Below, one piece after another: positions 7,537 through 15,387 of a stretch of 64,000 nt of DNA. Source of the stretch: Alicycliphilus sp. UBA6560 (GTDB lineage Bacteria; Pseudomonadota; Gammaproteobacteria; Burkholderiales; Burkholderiaceae_C); contig DJJU01000013.1 of assembly GCA_002434305.1 (NCBI GenBank), forward strand, positions 606,321-670,320, in the 5' to 3' direction. Numbering within the stretch: the first letter of the stretch is position 1; the number at the start of each line of letters is the position of its first letter. Both the position numbers and the translations under genes were made by a program. Under the pieces are notes generated by a model. It ran no database searches. It saw nothing but the letters and a program-made list of their open reading frames with translations, and was not told the DNA's origin.

Positions 7537-8654
7537 GCCTGGTCCCGAGCCTGCTGCGCCGTGGGCAGCATTCGGCGCGCCTGCAGCAGGCCAAACCATT
7601 TGCGGAACATGTCCTCGGTGTCCATGCAGGCGTGAAAGCCCGCCTGGCGGATCTTCACCGAGCTCATGATCACGGGCGGTAGCGGTCCGGCCTTGCCGTG
7701 GTTCATCTGGAAGTCGGCGTACACCGCGCCCTGGCCGATGAAGGCCGCGAGGTCGCGCGGCGCGGCCAGCCGGTACTTATCCACCAGGCGCTCCCAGGCC
7801 GGCTGCTGGCCGGCCAGCGCTTCGGCCAGCGACTGCGGTTCGGGCTCGCCCACGGGCATGCCGAGCGCGTCGGCGATGGCCGGCCAGACGTTCTGCCAGA
7901 CGAACACGTCGCCGTTTTCCAGGTTAAAGGTCTCGTTGCGTGCGTTCGGCGACTCGGCCGCCCAGGCGCAGGCCTGGGCGATCAGGTCGGCGTCGATGGC
8001 CTGGTTCACCCGCGGCGGGCCGCCGGGGTAGGACAGGGGCAGGCCCTGCTCGTGCCGCAGCCAGGCGTACACGCCGATGGCCGGGATGGGGTTCATGTTG
8101 CTGCCCGCCGCGTCGCCGAACACGATGCGCGGACGCAGGATGGTGAAGTGCCAGGCATTGCCCGAGCGGGCCTGGCGCTCGCGCAGAAAGTCCTCCTGTA
8201 GCCAGTAGAAGTTCTCGTGGGCGTCGCGCGGCCAGCGCTCGCGCGCGGGCACGGCGATCTGCGGGTGGATGTGCACGCCGTAGGCCTTGCCGCCCTGCAT
8301 GATGGTCACATGGCGCAGCGCACCACCCGGGCGGTCCAGCGGCTCGACCACGTTGCGCAGCATTTGCAGGTTGATGCGCATCTGCTCCTGGTCGCGCCAA
8401 CCGCCCACGAGGCCCCCGGGCTGCTCGTACACAGCGGCATAGACCACATGGGTGATGTCCTCCCGCGCGCCCAGCGCAGCCTGGCAGGCGGCGGCGTCCT
8501 GCAGGTCCAGCTGCAGCGCGGTGGCGCCTGCGGGCAGGGCGATGGCGCGGCGCGCCACGCCCACGGCGCGCCAGCCGGGCAGGGCGGCGAAGTGGCGCAG
8601 GCAGGCCTGGCCCACGACGCCGGTGGCGCCCACGACGAGTACGGTGTTCGTCAT
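7533..8654 (-). CDS. PRISE-type atypical SDR (progesterone 5-beta-reductase / iridoid synthase-like)
   Basis: The 373-residue reductase begins with an NAD(P)-binding VVGATGVVG motif. It carries the PRISE-family catalytic pair, a Lys in QGGKAYG and a Tyr in NFYWLQEDFL. Family members reduce activated enone or enal double bonds with NADPH, so a conjugated carbonyl substrate is likely. It is coupled to genes on both sides: its ATG overlaps the stop of the binding-protein gene and its stop overlaps the cycloisomerase start. An in-frame GTG at 8672 is a less likely start. Confidence 0.8.
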   Translation of the reverse strand: MTNTVLVVGATGVVGQACLRHFAALPGWRAVGVARRAIALPAGATALQLDLQDAAACQAALGAREDITHVVYAAVYEQPGGLVGGWRDQEQMRINLQMLRNVVEPLDRPGGALRHVTIMQGGKAYGVHIHPQIAVPARERWPRDAHENFYWLQEDFLRERQARSGNAWHFTILRPRIVFGDAAGSNMNPIPAIGVYAWLRHEQGLPLSYPGGPPRVNQAIDADLIAQACAWAAESPNARNETFNLENGDVFVWQNVWPAIADALGMPVGEPEPQSLAEALAGQQPAWERLVDKYRLAAPRDLAAFIGQGAVYADFQMNHGKAGPLPPVIMSSVKIRQAGFHACMDTEDMFRKWFGLLQARRMLPTAQQARDQA

Positions 8655-9895
8655 TTCTTCACCATGGGGCACTTGGACTGCGACAGCGGCAGGAAGGCCT
8701 TGTCGCCCGGCACGGTGGCCACGAGCTTGTAGTAGTCCCAGGGGTACTTGGACTCGGCCTGCGACTTGACCTGGAACAGGTACATGTCGTGCACCATGCG
8801 GCCGTCCTCGCGGATGCGGCCGTTCTTGGCGAAGAAGTCGTTGATGGGCGTGGCCTTCATCTGTGCCATGACCTTGGCCGTGTCGTCGGTCTTGGCGGCC
8901 TGCACGGCTTTCAGGTAGTGCATCGTGGACGAGTAGGCGCCCGCCTGGCTCATGTTGGGCATCTTCTTCATCTTCTCGAAGTAGCGCTTGGACCAGGCCC
9001 GGGTCTCGTCGTTCATGTCCCAGTAGAAGGCCTCGGTCAGCATCAGCCCGGCGGCGGTGCGCAGGCCGATGGCGTGCACGTCGTTGATGTACATGAGCAG
9101 GCCGGCCAGGGTCTGCTTGTTCTTGCCCGTGGTCAGGCCGAACTCGCGCGCGGCCTTGATGGTGTTGACCGTGTCGCCGCCGGCGTTGGCCATGCCGATG
9201 ACCTGGGCCTTGCTGCTCTGCGCGCTCAGCAGGAACGAGGCGAAGTCCGTCGCGCCGATCGGGTGGCGGGCGGCGCCCAGTACCTTGCCGCCGTGCGCCG
9301 TCACCACGGCGGCGGCCTGCTCCTGCAGGCTGTGGCCGAAGGCATAGTCGGCGGTGATGAAAAACCAGTCCTTGCCGCCGCGCTCAGTGATGGCACTGGC
9401 CGTCACGTTGGCGAGGGCATAGGTGTCGTACACGTAGTGCACGGTGCTGGGCATGCACAGGTCGCCCGTCAGGCGGTCGATGCCCGGGCCGTTGAACACG
9501 ATCACCTTGTCCTTTTGCTTGGCGACCTCGAGCACCGCCAGCGCGGGCGCCGAGACGGCCACGTCCATGATTGCGTCGACCTTTCCGGTGTCGAACCATT
9601 CGCGCGCCTTGCTGGAGGCGATGTCGGCCTTGTTCTGGTGGTCGGCCGTGAACAGCTCGATCTTCTTGCCCAGCACCTGGCCGCCGAAGTCGTCGATGGC
9701 CATCTGGATGGCCGCCACGCTGCCCGGGCCGGTGATGTCGGCGAAGGGGCCGCTCAGATCGCTGAGGATGCCCACGCGCACGACGTCGTCCGAGATCTGG
9801 GCCATGGCGCTGGCGCCGGCCAAGGCGAGGACGGCGCTCAGCGCGGCGCGAGCGCACTGGCGCAGCGGAAACTGCAGGGAAAAGAGGCGGGGCAT
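8651..9895 (-). CDS. ABC transporter substrate-binding protein, branched-chain amino acid (LivJ/LivK) type
   Basis: The 414-residue preprotein has a signal peptide cut near ASAMAQ and the LivK-type fold, with VRVGILSDLSGPFADI at the mature N-terminus and FITADYAFGHS in the hinge region. Members of this branch often bind aromatic or short-chain acids rather than amino acids. No LivHMGF permease or ATPase genes are adjacent, so partners must be encoded elsewhere. It belongs to the 11068-5346 operon and probably collects the substrate processed by its enzymes. ATG 9895 follows CGGAGA. Confidence 0.9.
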   Translation of the reverse strand: MPRLFSLQFPLRQCARAALSAVLALAGASAMAQISDDVVRVGILSDLSGPFADITGPGSVAAIQMAIDDFGGQVLGKKIELFTADHQNKADIASSKAREWFDTGKVDAIMDVAVSAPALAVLEVAKQKDKVIVFNGPGIDRLTGDLCMPSTVHYVYDTYALANVTASAITERGGKDWFFITADYAFGHSLQEQAAAVVTAHGGKVLGAARHPIGATDFASFLLSAQSSKAQVIGMANAGGDTVNTIKAAREFGLTTGKNKQTLAGLLMYINDVHAIGLRTAAGLMLTEAFYWDMNDETRAWSKRYFEKMKKMPNMSQAGAYSSTMHYLKAVQAAKTDDTAKVMAQMKATPINDFFAKNGRIREDGRMVHDMYLFQVKSQAESKYPWDYYKLVATVPGDKAFLPLSQSKCPMVKK

Positions 9896-9967
9896 GGTGG
9901 TGTCTCCGGGTGTGGTTGTGTGAAGGAAAGCAGCAGGAACAGAAAAGCGAATAGGAGGTCGTGGCGC

Positions 9968-11068
9968 TCAAAGAGTGGCGATGGGCGTGACCGGCGAGCC
10001 GATGGCGCCGGGCAGGCGCAGCGGCGGCGCCGTGAGCAGGAAGCGCGTGCGGCCCAGGGCGTGCAGGGCGTCGGCCAGCTCGTCCAGGTACCACAGCTCG
10101 CCCAGCGGCAGGCCGAGCTTGAAGAGGCAGTGCTCGTGCAGCGGCAGCAGCGGGTGGGGCGCGCCATCGTCATGCACGCGCCGGGACGGGTGGCGCTCCA
10201 CGGCGTAGTTGTCCGCCACCAGGGCGGCGATGCCGCTGTCGGTGATCCATTGCAGCAGCCGCGGGTCGCCGCCGTCCAGCGCCGCGCAGCTGTGGTGCAG
10301 GCGCTCGGGATCAGGTTGGCCCTGCATCGACAGCACCAGGCCGGCGAAGCCGGTGCGCAGCAGCAGCATGTCGCCGGGCTCGACGGCGGCGCCGCAGCGC
10401 TCCATGGCGTGCATGAGCTGGTCGTAGCCGATGTCCTGGAACTGCGTGCCGTAGACGCGGGCCAGGTCCACCAGCACGCCCCGGCCCTGCATGCCCTTGA
10501 CGGCCAGGTTCTCCACCCCCAGCGCGCGCGCCACGCTGGCGTCTGCGGGGCGGCCCTCGCAGCACAGCGGGCGGTACGGCCCGGGGGCGCCGTCGGCATC
10601 GCTGTGCGGCAGTCCGTGGTCCACCGGGCCCAGCACGTGCTCGTGGCCCCGGTAGCCGTTGTAGTAGACAGTGCGCAGCCGCCCGTCGCCCTCGGGGTCG
10701 AACAGCGAGCCCACGTGGGCCAGAGAATCCCACTGCGTGGAGTACTGCAGCGACAGCAGCACCTGGTCGTCGCTGACCACGTCGGTGGCGCCAGCGTGGA
10801 CGTGGCCGAGGGGGAAGTTGACGTAGGGCCGGCCGTCGGCCCTGCCTTCGGCCCGGGTGGGCGACAGGCGCGGCGGGTGGCGCCGGGCGTTGAGGGCGTT
10901 GCCGCCGGGCAGGTCCAGCGGCAGCGACAGGCAGAAGCTGCGGCCTTCGCGCACCTCCTGCGCGCCGCGGCGCACCTGCTCGGGGCCGATCAGGTTGGCC
11001 CGCCCCAGCTGGTCGTCCGGTCCGAAATCGCCCCAGTTAGAGCCCGGCGGGCGCTGTCTCCATCGCAT
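9968..11068 (-). CDS. cyclase-family metal-dependent hydrolase
   Basis: The 366-residue protein belongs to the kynurenine formamidase-like cyclase family (PF04199), in the longer subgroup that carries STQWDSLAHVG in place of the HxGTHxDxPxH metal motif, followed by GRGVLVDLARVYG and PGDMLLLRTGF. Such enzymes hydrolyse amide, ester or lactone bonds. It is the first gene of the minus-strand operon, so it probably acts early in the pathway or on a lactone made by the cycloisomerase-like neighbour. No signal peptide is present. Confidence 0.8.
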   Translation of the reverse strand: MRWRQRPPGSNWGDFGPDDQLGRANLIGPEQVRRGAQEVREGRSFCLSLPLDLPGGNALNARRHPPRLSPTRAEGRADGRPYVNFPLGHVHAGATDVVSDDQVLLSLQYSTQWDSLAHVGSLFDPEGDGRLRTVYYNGYRGHEHVLGPVDHGLPHSDADGAPGPYRPLCCEGRPADASVARALGVENLAVKGMQGRGVLVDLARVYGTQFQDIGYDQLMHAMERCGAAVEPGDMLLLRTGFAGLVLSMQGQPDPERLHHSCAALDGGDPRLLQWITDSGIAALVADNYAVERHPSRRVHDDGAPHPLLPLHEHCLFKLGLPLGELWYLDELADALHALGRTRFLLTAPPLRLPGAIGSPVTPIATL

Positions 11069-11175
11069 GGCATGTCTCCCGGCCGCGCTTGGCGGCGGCC
11101 TGGGAGCAATGGTGTTGGTCCGGGCGCGCTGGAGTCAAACCGCGCGATGAAGTTTTTACGGTGCGAAACTCCGTT

Positions 11176-11189
11176 CCGGGTTAACCCGG
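11176..11189. promoter_or_regulatory. 14-bp perfect palindrome, candidate operator
   Basis: CCGGGTTAACCCGG lies in the 233-base gap upstream of the operon starting at 11068 and downstream of the dehydratase gene. A perfect even-spaced palindrome in this gap suits a dimeric regulator (for example LysR or IclR type). No regulator gene is adjacent. Confidence 0.35.
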
Positions 11190-11301
11190 TCGTGCTCTCC
11201 CCCGGTCTGGGCCTCTTTCATGAGGGCAAGGCTGTTCGGGTGACCGCCGGCATTGCGCGCGACGTTTCGTTGGTTGAAACCTGCGCGCCATGGCCACCGC
11301 G

Positions 11302-12279
11302 TCAGCCGGCCGCGAGCGTGCGGGCGAACACTCCGGCATCCACATTGCCGCCCGTCAGCGCCAGGCCCACGGCCTGGCCGGCCAGGCGGTCTTTCTCCTG
11401 CAGCGCGCCGGCCAGGGCGGCGGCGCCGGCGCCCTCGGCCACGTTGTGCGTGTCGGTGAATAGCGCGCGCATGGCGGCGGCCACCTCCTCGTCGCTGACC
11501 TGCACCACGTGGTCCAGGTGCTGCCGCAGCACGGCCAGCGCCTGCGGGTCGGCCACGCGCACCGCCATGCCGTCGGCCAGCGCGGTGCTCACCGGCGCCT
11601 CGACCACGCGGCCGGCGGCCAGCGATTCGGCGTAGGTGGGCGCGTGGCGGCTGACCACGCCGACGATGCGCACGCCGTGACCCAGTGCGAGCTTGGCGGC
11701 GATGGCCGCACAGGCGCCCGAGCCCAGGCCGATGGGCACGTAGGCGACCTGCAGGTGCGGCACGGCGCGCAGCAGCTCCCACCAGTAGGTGGCCACGCCG
11801 CGCACCAGGTCGGGGTGGTAGCTGGGCACCATGTGGGCGCCGCGCTGCGCCGCCAGGGCGATGGCGTGCTCGCGCGCGGCCTGGAAGTCGCCCCCGTGCT
11901 CGATGAGCTGCACGCCCAGGGCGCGCATGGCGGCGTTCTTCTCCACCGAATTGCCATGCGGCACGACGATGGTGCAGGCCACGCCGTGCTGGCGCGCGGC
12001 CCAGCCGATGCTCTGGCCGTGGTTGCCGCGCGTGGCGCTGATGACCTCGCGCGGCAGCTCGCCGCGGCGCGCCATCTGCGCGAAATAGGTCAGCCCGCCG
12101 CGGATCTTGAAGGCGCCCACGGGGTTGTGGTTCTCGTGCTTGAGCCAGCACTCGGTGCCCAGGCGCTGGCCCAGCTGGCCCCAGCGGTACTGGGGCGTGG
12201 CCTGGAACTGCTGGTAGACGGCGCGTGCGGCGTCCTCGATGTCGGACAGCGTGGGCAGCGGCGGGCAGGTGGCGGTCAT
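11302..12279 (-). CDS. PLP-dependent threonine/serine dehydratase-like enzyme
   Basis: The 325-residue type II fold PLP enzyme has the lysine motif GAFKIRGG, the phosphate/substrate loop SATRGNHGQS, a glycine loop GLGSGA and a C-terminal LTGGNVD. It lacks the regulatory ACT domain of IlvA, so it resembles catabolic threonine dehydratases or hydroxyaspartate dehydratases. I chose ATG 12279, which has GAGAAAG upstream; ATG 12303 overlaps the previous stop and would add eight residues. It is last gene of a tightly packed group with the VOC and PhzF genes. Confidence 0.85.
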   Translation of the reverse strand: MTATCPPLPTLSDIEDAARAVYQQFQATPQYRWGQLGQRLGTECWLKHENHNPVGAFKIRGGLTYFAQMARRGELPREVISATRGNHGQSIGWAARQHGVACTIVVPHGNSVEKNAAMRALGVQLIEHGGDFQAAREHAIALAAQRGAHMVPSYHPDLVRGVATYWWELLRAVPHLQVAYVPIGLGSGACAAIAAKLALGHGVRIVGVVSRHAPTYAESLAAGRVVEAPVSTALADGMAVRVADPQALAVLRQHLDHVVQVSDEEVAAAMRALFTDTHNVAEGAGAAALAGALQEKDRLAGQAVGLALTGGNVDAGVFARTLAAG

Positions 12280-12299
12280 GGATGCTTTCTCGGGCGGTG

Positions 12300-13010
12300 T
12301 CATTGCGGGGCGCGGCTGGACAGGCTGACCAGCCCCCGCGGCGTGCGCAGCGCGGCCAGCAGGCGCGGGGCGGCGGTGGCCTCCACGGCCACCTGGTGCA
12401 CCCCGGCGGCAGTGCAGGCGCCGGCCAGGGCGTGGGCCTCGGGGTGCTCCAGGCGCAGGGACTGCAGCTGCACGCCGCTGTCCGGCAGGCTGTCGCAGGG
12501 GTGGCGCTCGCCCCACTCGATCAGCGTGGGCAGGCAGCCGTCCATCAGCCGCTGGCCGTCCTGGCGCACGGTGATGCGCCACTGCAGCAGGCCCAGTGGC
12601 GTGGGGCGGCTGGCGGTGATGATCTCGCCACGGTCCAGGCCGCGCGCGGCCAGCGCCGCGTGGCTGGCGGCGATGCCCGGCACGCGGGCGACCCAGTGGA
12701 TGAGGCGCGGGCCGGCGCCCGCCACCTGCGCCTGCAGGGCCGGGTCATCCATGTCAAACCAGCGTCCAGCCCCCGCAGGGCTTGCGCTGACAGCTCCTGG
12801 ATTGATAGCAATAATCTCCAGGTAGCTGCGCGGGTGCTCGGGGCTGGAGAGATTCAGCAGCCGGTTGTGCGTGCCCATCAGCGGGTGTTCGCCGCCCGCG
12901 GCCGGCTCCACGCCGAGGGTGCGCCGGCACCAGTCGGCGCCCTGGTCCAGGTCGGCGGCCAGGATGACCAGGTGGTCCACGCCGGGACGGCTGGAGGCAT
13001 CGGCGGTCAC
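12300..13010 (-). CDS. VOC-family protein (glyoxalase-like domain)
   Basis: The 236-residue protein starts at GTG 13010, which overlaps the stop of the PhzF gene (GTGA). VDHLVILAADLDQGADWC at residues 10-27 and SYLEIIAINP match the glyoxalase_3-like VOC fold, where a His and Glu would bind a metal. Part of the central region (12755-12818) derives from the genome-wide palindromic repeat, read here in the antisense frame as INPGAVSASPAGAG. Activity unknown. Confidence 0.75.
   Translation of the reverse strand: MTADASSRPGVDHLVILAADLDQGADWCRRTLGVEPAAGGEHPLMGTHNRLLNLSSPEHPRSYLEIIAINPGAVSASPAGAGRWFDMDDPALQAQVAGAGPRLIHWVARVPGIAASHAALAARGLDRGEIITASRPTPLGLLQWRITVRQDGQRLMDGCLPTLIEWGERHPCDSLPDSGVQLQSLRLEHPEAHALAGACTAAGVHQVAVEATAAPRLLAALRTPRGLVSLSSRAPQ
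12755..12818. repeat. palindromic repeat inside the VOC gene
   Basis: On the plus strand this reads CCAGCGTCCAGCCCC, then GGGCTTGCGCTGACAGCTCC and TTGATAGCAATAAT. It is a diverged member of the element described in the findings, and the only coding copy in the opposite orientation to its gene. Confidence 0.5.
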
Positions 13011-13888
13011 AGCAGCACCTCGCCGCGCACGCAGGTGGTCGAGTGGCCGCCGATCCAGATCTCGCCGTCCTCCTGCCGCACGTGCACGCGGCCGGCGCGG
13101 CCCAGAGCCGTGCCCTGGGCGGCCACGTACTGTGCGGGTGCCAGGCCGGCGCCGATCAGCCACTGGGCCAGGGCAGCGTTCAGGCTGCCGGTGACGGGGT
13201 CTTCGGCCATGCCGTTGTTGCCGGGGAAGAAGGCGCGCACCTCGAAGGCTGGCTCATGGGTGCCCGGCGCATGCGGGGCCACCACGCCGACCTTGCCGCG
13301 CGGGCCGACCACGCCAACGTCCAGGCCCGCCAGCACGGCGGCGTCGGGTTGGAGCGCCAGCACCTGCCCGGCCGAAGCCAGCATCACGCCGCGCCAGTTC
13401 GGCCCGTTGTCGCACCAGGCGTGGTGCAGGATGTCGCTGCGCGACAGTCCCAGGCCGCGGGCGATCAGCTGCACCTCGGCCTCGGGGAGCGGGCCGCTCT
13501 TGATGAGCGGCGGCGCGGCAAAGGCCAGCTGCTGGCCGTGCTGGCGCAGCTGGACCAGGCCCACGCCGCATTCCTGCACGATGCGCCCCGGCTGGCGGGG
13601 CTGCCCGCCGGCCTGCAGCCAGGCGTGGCAGCTGCCCAGGGTGGGGTGGCCGGCGAACGGCAGCTCGCGCCCGGGGCTGAAGATGCGCACCCGGTAGTCG
13701 GCGCCGCCGGCGCGGCCGGCCTCGGTCGGCGGCAGCAGGAAGGTGGCCTCCGACAGGTTGGTCCAGTTCGTGAACCGCTGCATCTCGTCGTCGCTCAAGC
13801 CCTCGCCGTCCAGCACCACGGCCAGCGGGTTGCCGAGGTAGGGCGTGGCAGTGAAGACATCGACTTGGCTGAAGGGGCGCTGGCGCAT
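13007..13888 (-). CDS. PhzF-family isomerase/epimerase-like protein
   Basis: The 293-residue protein has both halves of the PhzF fold: QVDVFTATPYLGNPLAVVLD at the N-terminus, the catalytic-Glu region NLSEATFLLPP, FAGHPTLGS and, in the second half, EDPVTGSLNAALAQWL. The family isomerises small hydroxylated acids; only some members make phenazines and nothing else here suggests that pathway. ATG 13888 begins directly before the conserved start MRQRPFSQVD; the open frame upstream is not conserved in type. First gene of the operon 13888-11302. Confidence 0.85.
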   Translation of the reverse strand: MRQRPFSQVDVFTATPYLGNPLAVVLDGEGLSDDEMQRFTNWTNLSEATFLLPPTEAGRAGGADYRVRIFSPGRELPFAGHPTLGSCHAWLQAGGQPRQPGRIVQECGVGLVQLRQHGQQLAFAAPPLIKSGPLPEAEVQLIARGLGLSRSDILHHAWCDNGPNWRGVMLASAGQVLALQPDAAVLAGLDVGVVGPRGKVGVVAPHAPGTHEPAFEVRAFFPGNNGMAEDPVTGSLNAALAQWLIGAGLAPAQYVAAQGTALGRAGRVHVRQEDGEIWIGGHSTTCVRGEVLL

Positions 13889-13989
13889 GCGAAAGGTTCC
13901 GTATGAGTTATTGATGGTGTGCGCGTCGCCGGCGACCTTTGCAACCGGCGCCCGCCAGGCGAGGGCCGCCGTGCAAGGGCCGCCCCGCC

Positions 13990-14063
13990 GCACGGGCGGC
14001 GTCCCCCTTCCCGCGCGCAGCGCGAGAGAAGGGGGAAGCGGCGCAAGCCGCTCAGGGGGTTGC
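13990..14063. repeat. REP-like intergenic repeat, family 2
   Basis: The unit GTCCCCCTTCCC, small hairpin, GAGAGAAGGGGGAAGCGGCG, CAAGCCGCTCAGGGGGTTG recurs at 26090-26152. Related copies occur at 16277-16360 and 18612-18712 in reverse. It follows the 3' end of the aminotransferase gene and contains several short hairpins, so it may also end transcription. Confidence 0.65.
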
Positions 14064-14070
14064 TCCTAAT

Positions 14071-15252
14071 TCAGGGGGTTGTTCCCCGAATTGCCTTGGC
14101 CAGGGCGGCGATGGCCGTGCGGATCTGCTCTTCGCTGGCCGTGACGAAGGACAGGCGCAGCGTGCGCTCGTCGCCGCTTTCGGCATAGAAAGCGGCGCCG
14201 GGCACGAAGGCCACGTTGTGCTCCACGGCGCGCGGCAGCAGCTCCAGCGCGTTCACGCCTTCAGGCAGGCGCAGCCACAGGAACATGCCGCCGGCCGGGC
14301 GGTTCCAGGTCACGCCCAGGGGCTTGAGGTACTCGTCCAGCGCCGCCAGCATGGCCGCGCACTGGGCCTTGTACAGAGCGCGGATGGTGGGCACGTGCCG
14401 GTCCAGGAAGCCGTTCTTCATCACCTCGGCCACCAGGCGCTGGTTGAAGCTGGGTGTGTGCAAATCGGCCGCCTGCTTGGCTTGCAGCAGCTTGGGATAA
14501 ATGTGGCGCGGCGCCACCAGGAAGCCCAGGCGCAGGCCGGGCGCCAGCACCTTGGAGAACGACCCCATGTAGATGCTGCCTTCCGGGTTGCGGGCCGTCA
14601 GGGGTTTGGGCGGCGGCTGGTCGAACCACAGGTCGCCGTAGGGGTTGTCCTCCACCAGGGGCAGGCCCAGCTCGGCGGCGCGCTCGGTCAGCTGCTGGCG
14701 GCGCGCCTCGGTCATGGTGCGCCCGGTGGGGTTCTGGAAGTTGGGCAGCACGTACAAAAAGCGCGCCTTGTCTGCGCCGCTGCCCACCTTGGCGGCCAGG
14801 TCGTCGACCAGCACGCCCTCGTCGTCGCTGGCCACGGCCACTACTTGCGGCTCCATGGGCGCGAAGGCCTGCAGCGCGCCCAGGTAGGTGGGCGTCTCCA
14901 CCAGCACGCGGCTGCCCTCATCGATCAGCACCTTGGCGATCAGGTCCAGCGCCTGCTGGCTACCGGTGGTGATCAGCACCTGGTCCGGATCCACGTCCCA
15001 GGGCAGGAAGCCGGCGATGGCCTCGCGCAGCGGCGTGTAGCCCTCGCTGGCCGCGTACTGCAGGGCCGACACGCCGTCGTGCGCCAGCACCTGGGCAGCG
15101 GCCTGGGCGAAGGACTGGACGGGGAAGGTCTGCGGCGAGGGCAGGCCGCCGGCCAGGCTGATGATGCCGGGCTTCTCGGTCACCTTCAGGATCTCGCGGA
15201 TCACGGAAGGGTTCATCTTGGCGGCGCGTTGCGCCAGGGTCCATGCGGTCAT
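14071..15252 (-). CDS. PLP-dependent aminotransferase (2-aminoadipate/MocR-like class I)
   Basis: The 393-residue fold type I aminotransferase has ISLAGGLPSPQTFP near the N-terminus, the PLP-contact region TTGSQQALDL, LPNFQNPTGRTM, VEDNPYGDLWF and the lysine motif SFSKVLAPGLRLGF. This branch includes LysN-type 2-aminoadipate and branched/aromatic aminotransferases; the amino donor is not predictable. There is no HTH domain, unlike the MocR gene at 17164. ATG 15252 follows CGGAGA. Orientation and proximity suggest a shared amino-acid pathway with the PhzF operon. Confidence 0.9.
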   Translation of the reverse strand: MTAWTLAQRAAKMNPSVIREILKVTEKPGIISLAGGLPSPQTFPVQSFAQAAAQVLAHDGVSALQYAASEGYTPLREAIAGFLPWDVDPDQVLITTGSQQALDLIAKVLIDEGSRVLVETPTYLGALQAFAPMEPQVVAVASDDEGVLVDDLAAKVGSGADKARFLYVLPNFQNPTGRTMTEARRQQLTERAAELGLPLVEDNPYGDLWFDQPPPKPLTARNPEGSIYMGSFSKVLAPGLRLGFLVAPRHIYPKLLQAKQAADLHTPSFNQRLVAEVMKNGFLDRHVPTIRALYKAQCAAMLAALDEYLKPLGVTWNRPAGGMFLWLRLPEGVNALELLPRAVEHNVAFVPGAAFYAESGDERTLRLSFVTASEEQIRTAIAALAKAIRGTTP

Positions 15253-15387
15253 GGGAAGGTGTCTCCGACAGGAAAGGGCAGCGCTTTTAGCGCCGTCATG
15301 GTTGCAAGGATGCCGTTGTGCGGCGGGCGCCCGCGGCGCGGGTGGCCGCCGGGCGGGCGCAGCATACGGCATGGATTGCGGCGGTTA

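Noticed and set aside
8789..11635. Long plus-strand frame of over 900 codons
   Set aside because: It runs antisense across four well supported minus-strand genes; the His/Val/Gly/Gln-rich text is typical of reverse frames of high-GC genes.
13007..13888. Phenazine biosynthesis
   Set aside because: Only a PhzF-family gene is present; none of phzA-E or phzG is nearby and the family is functionally broad.
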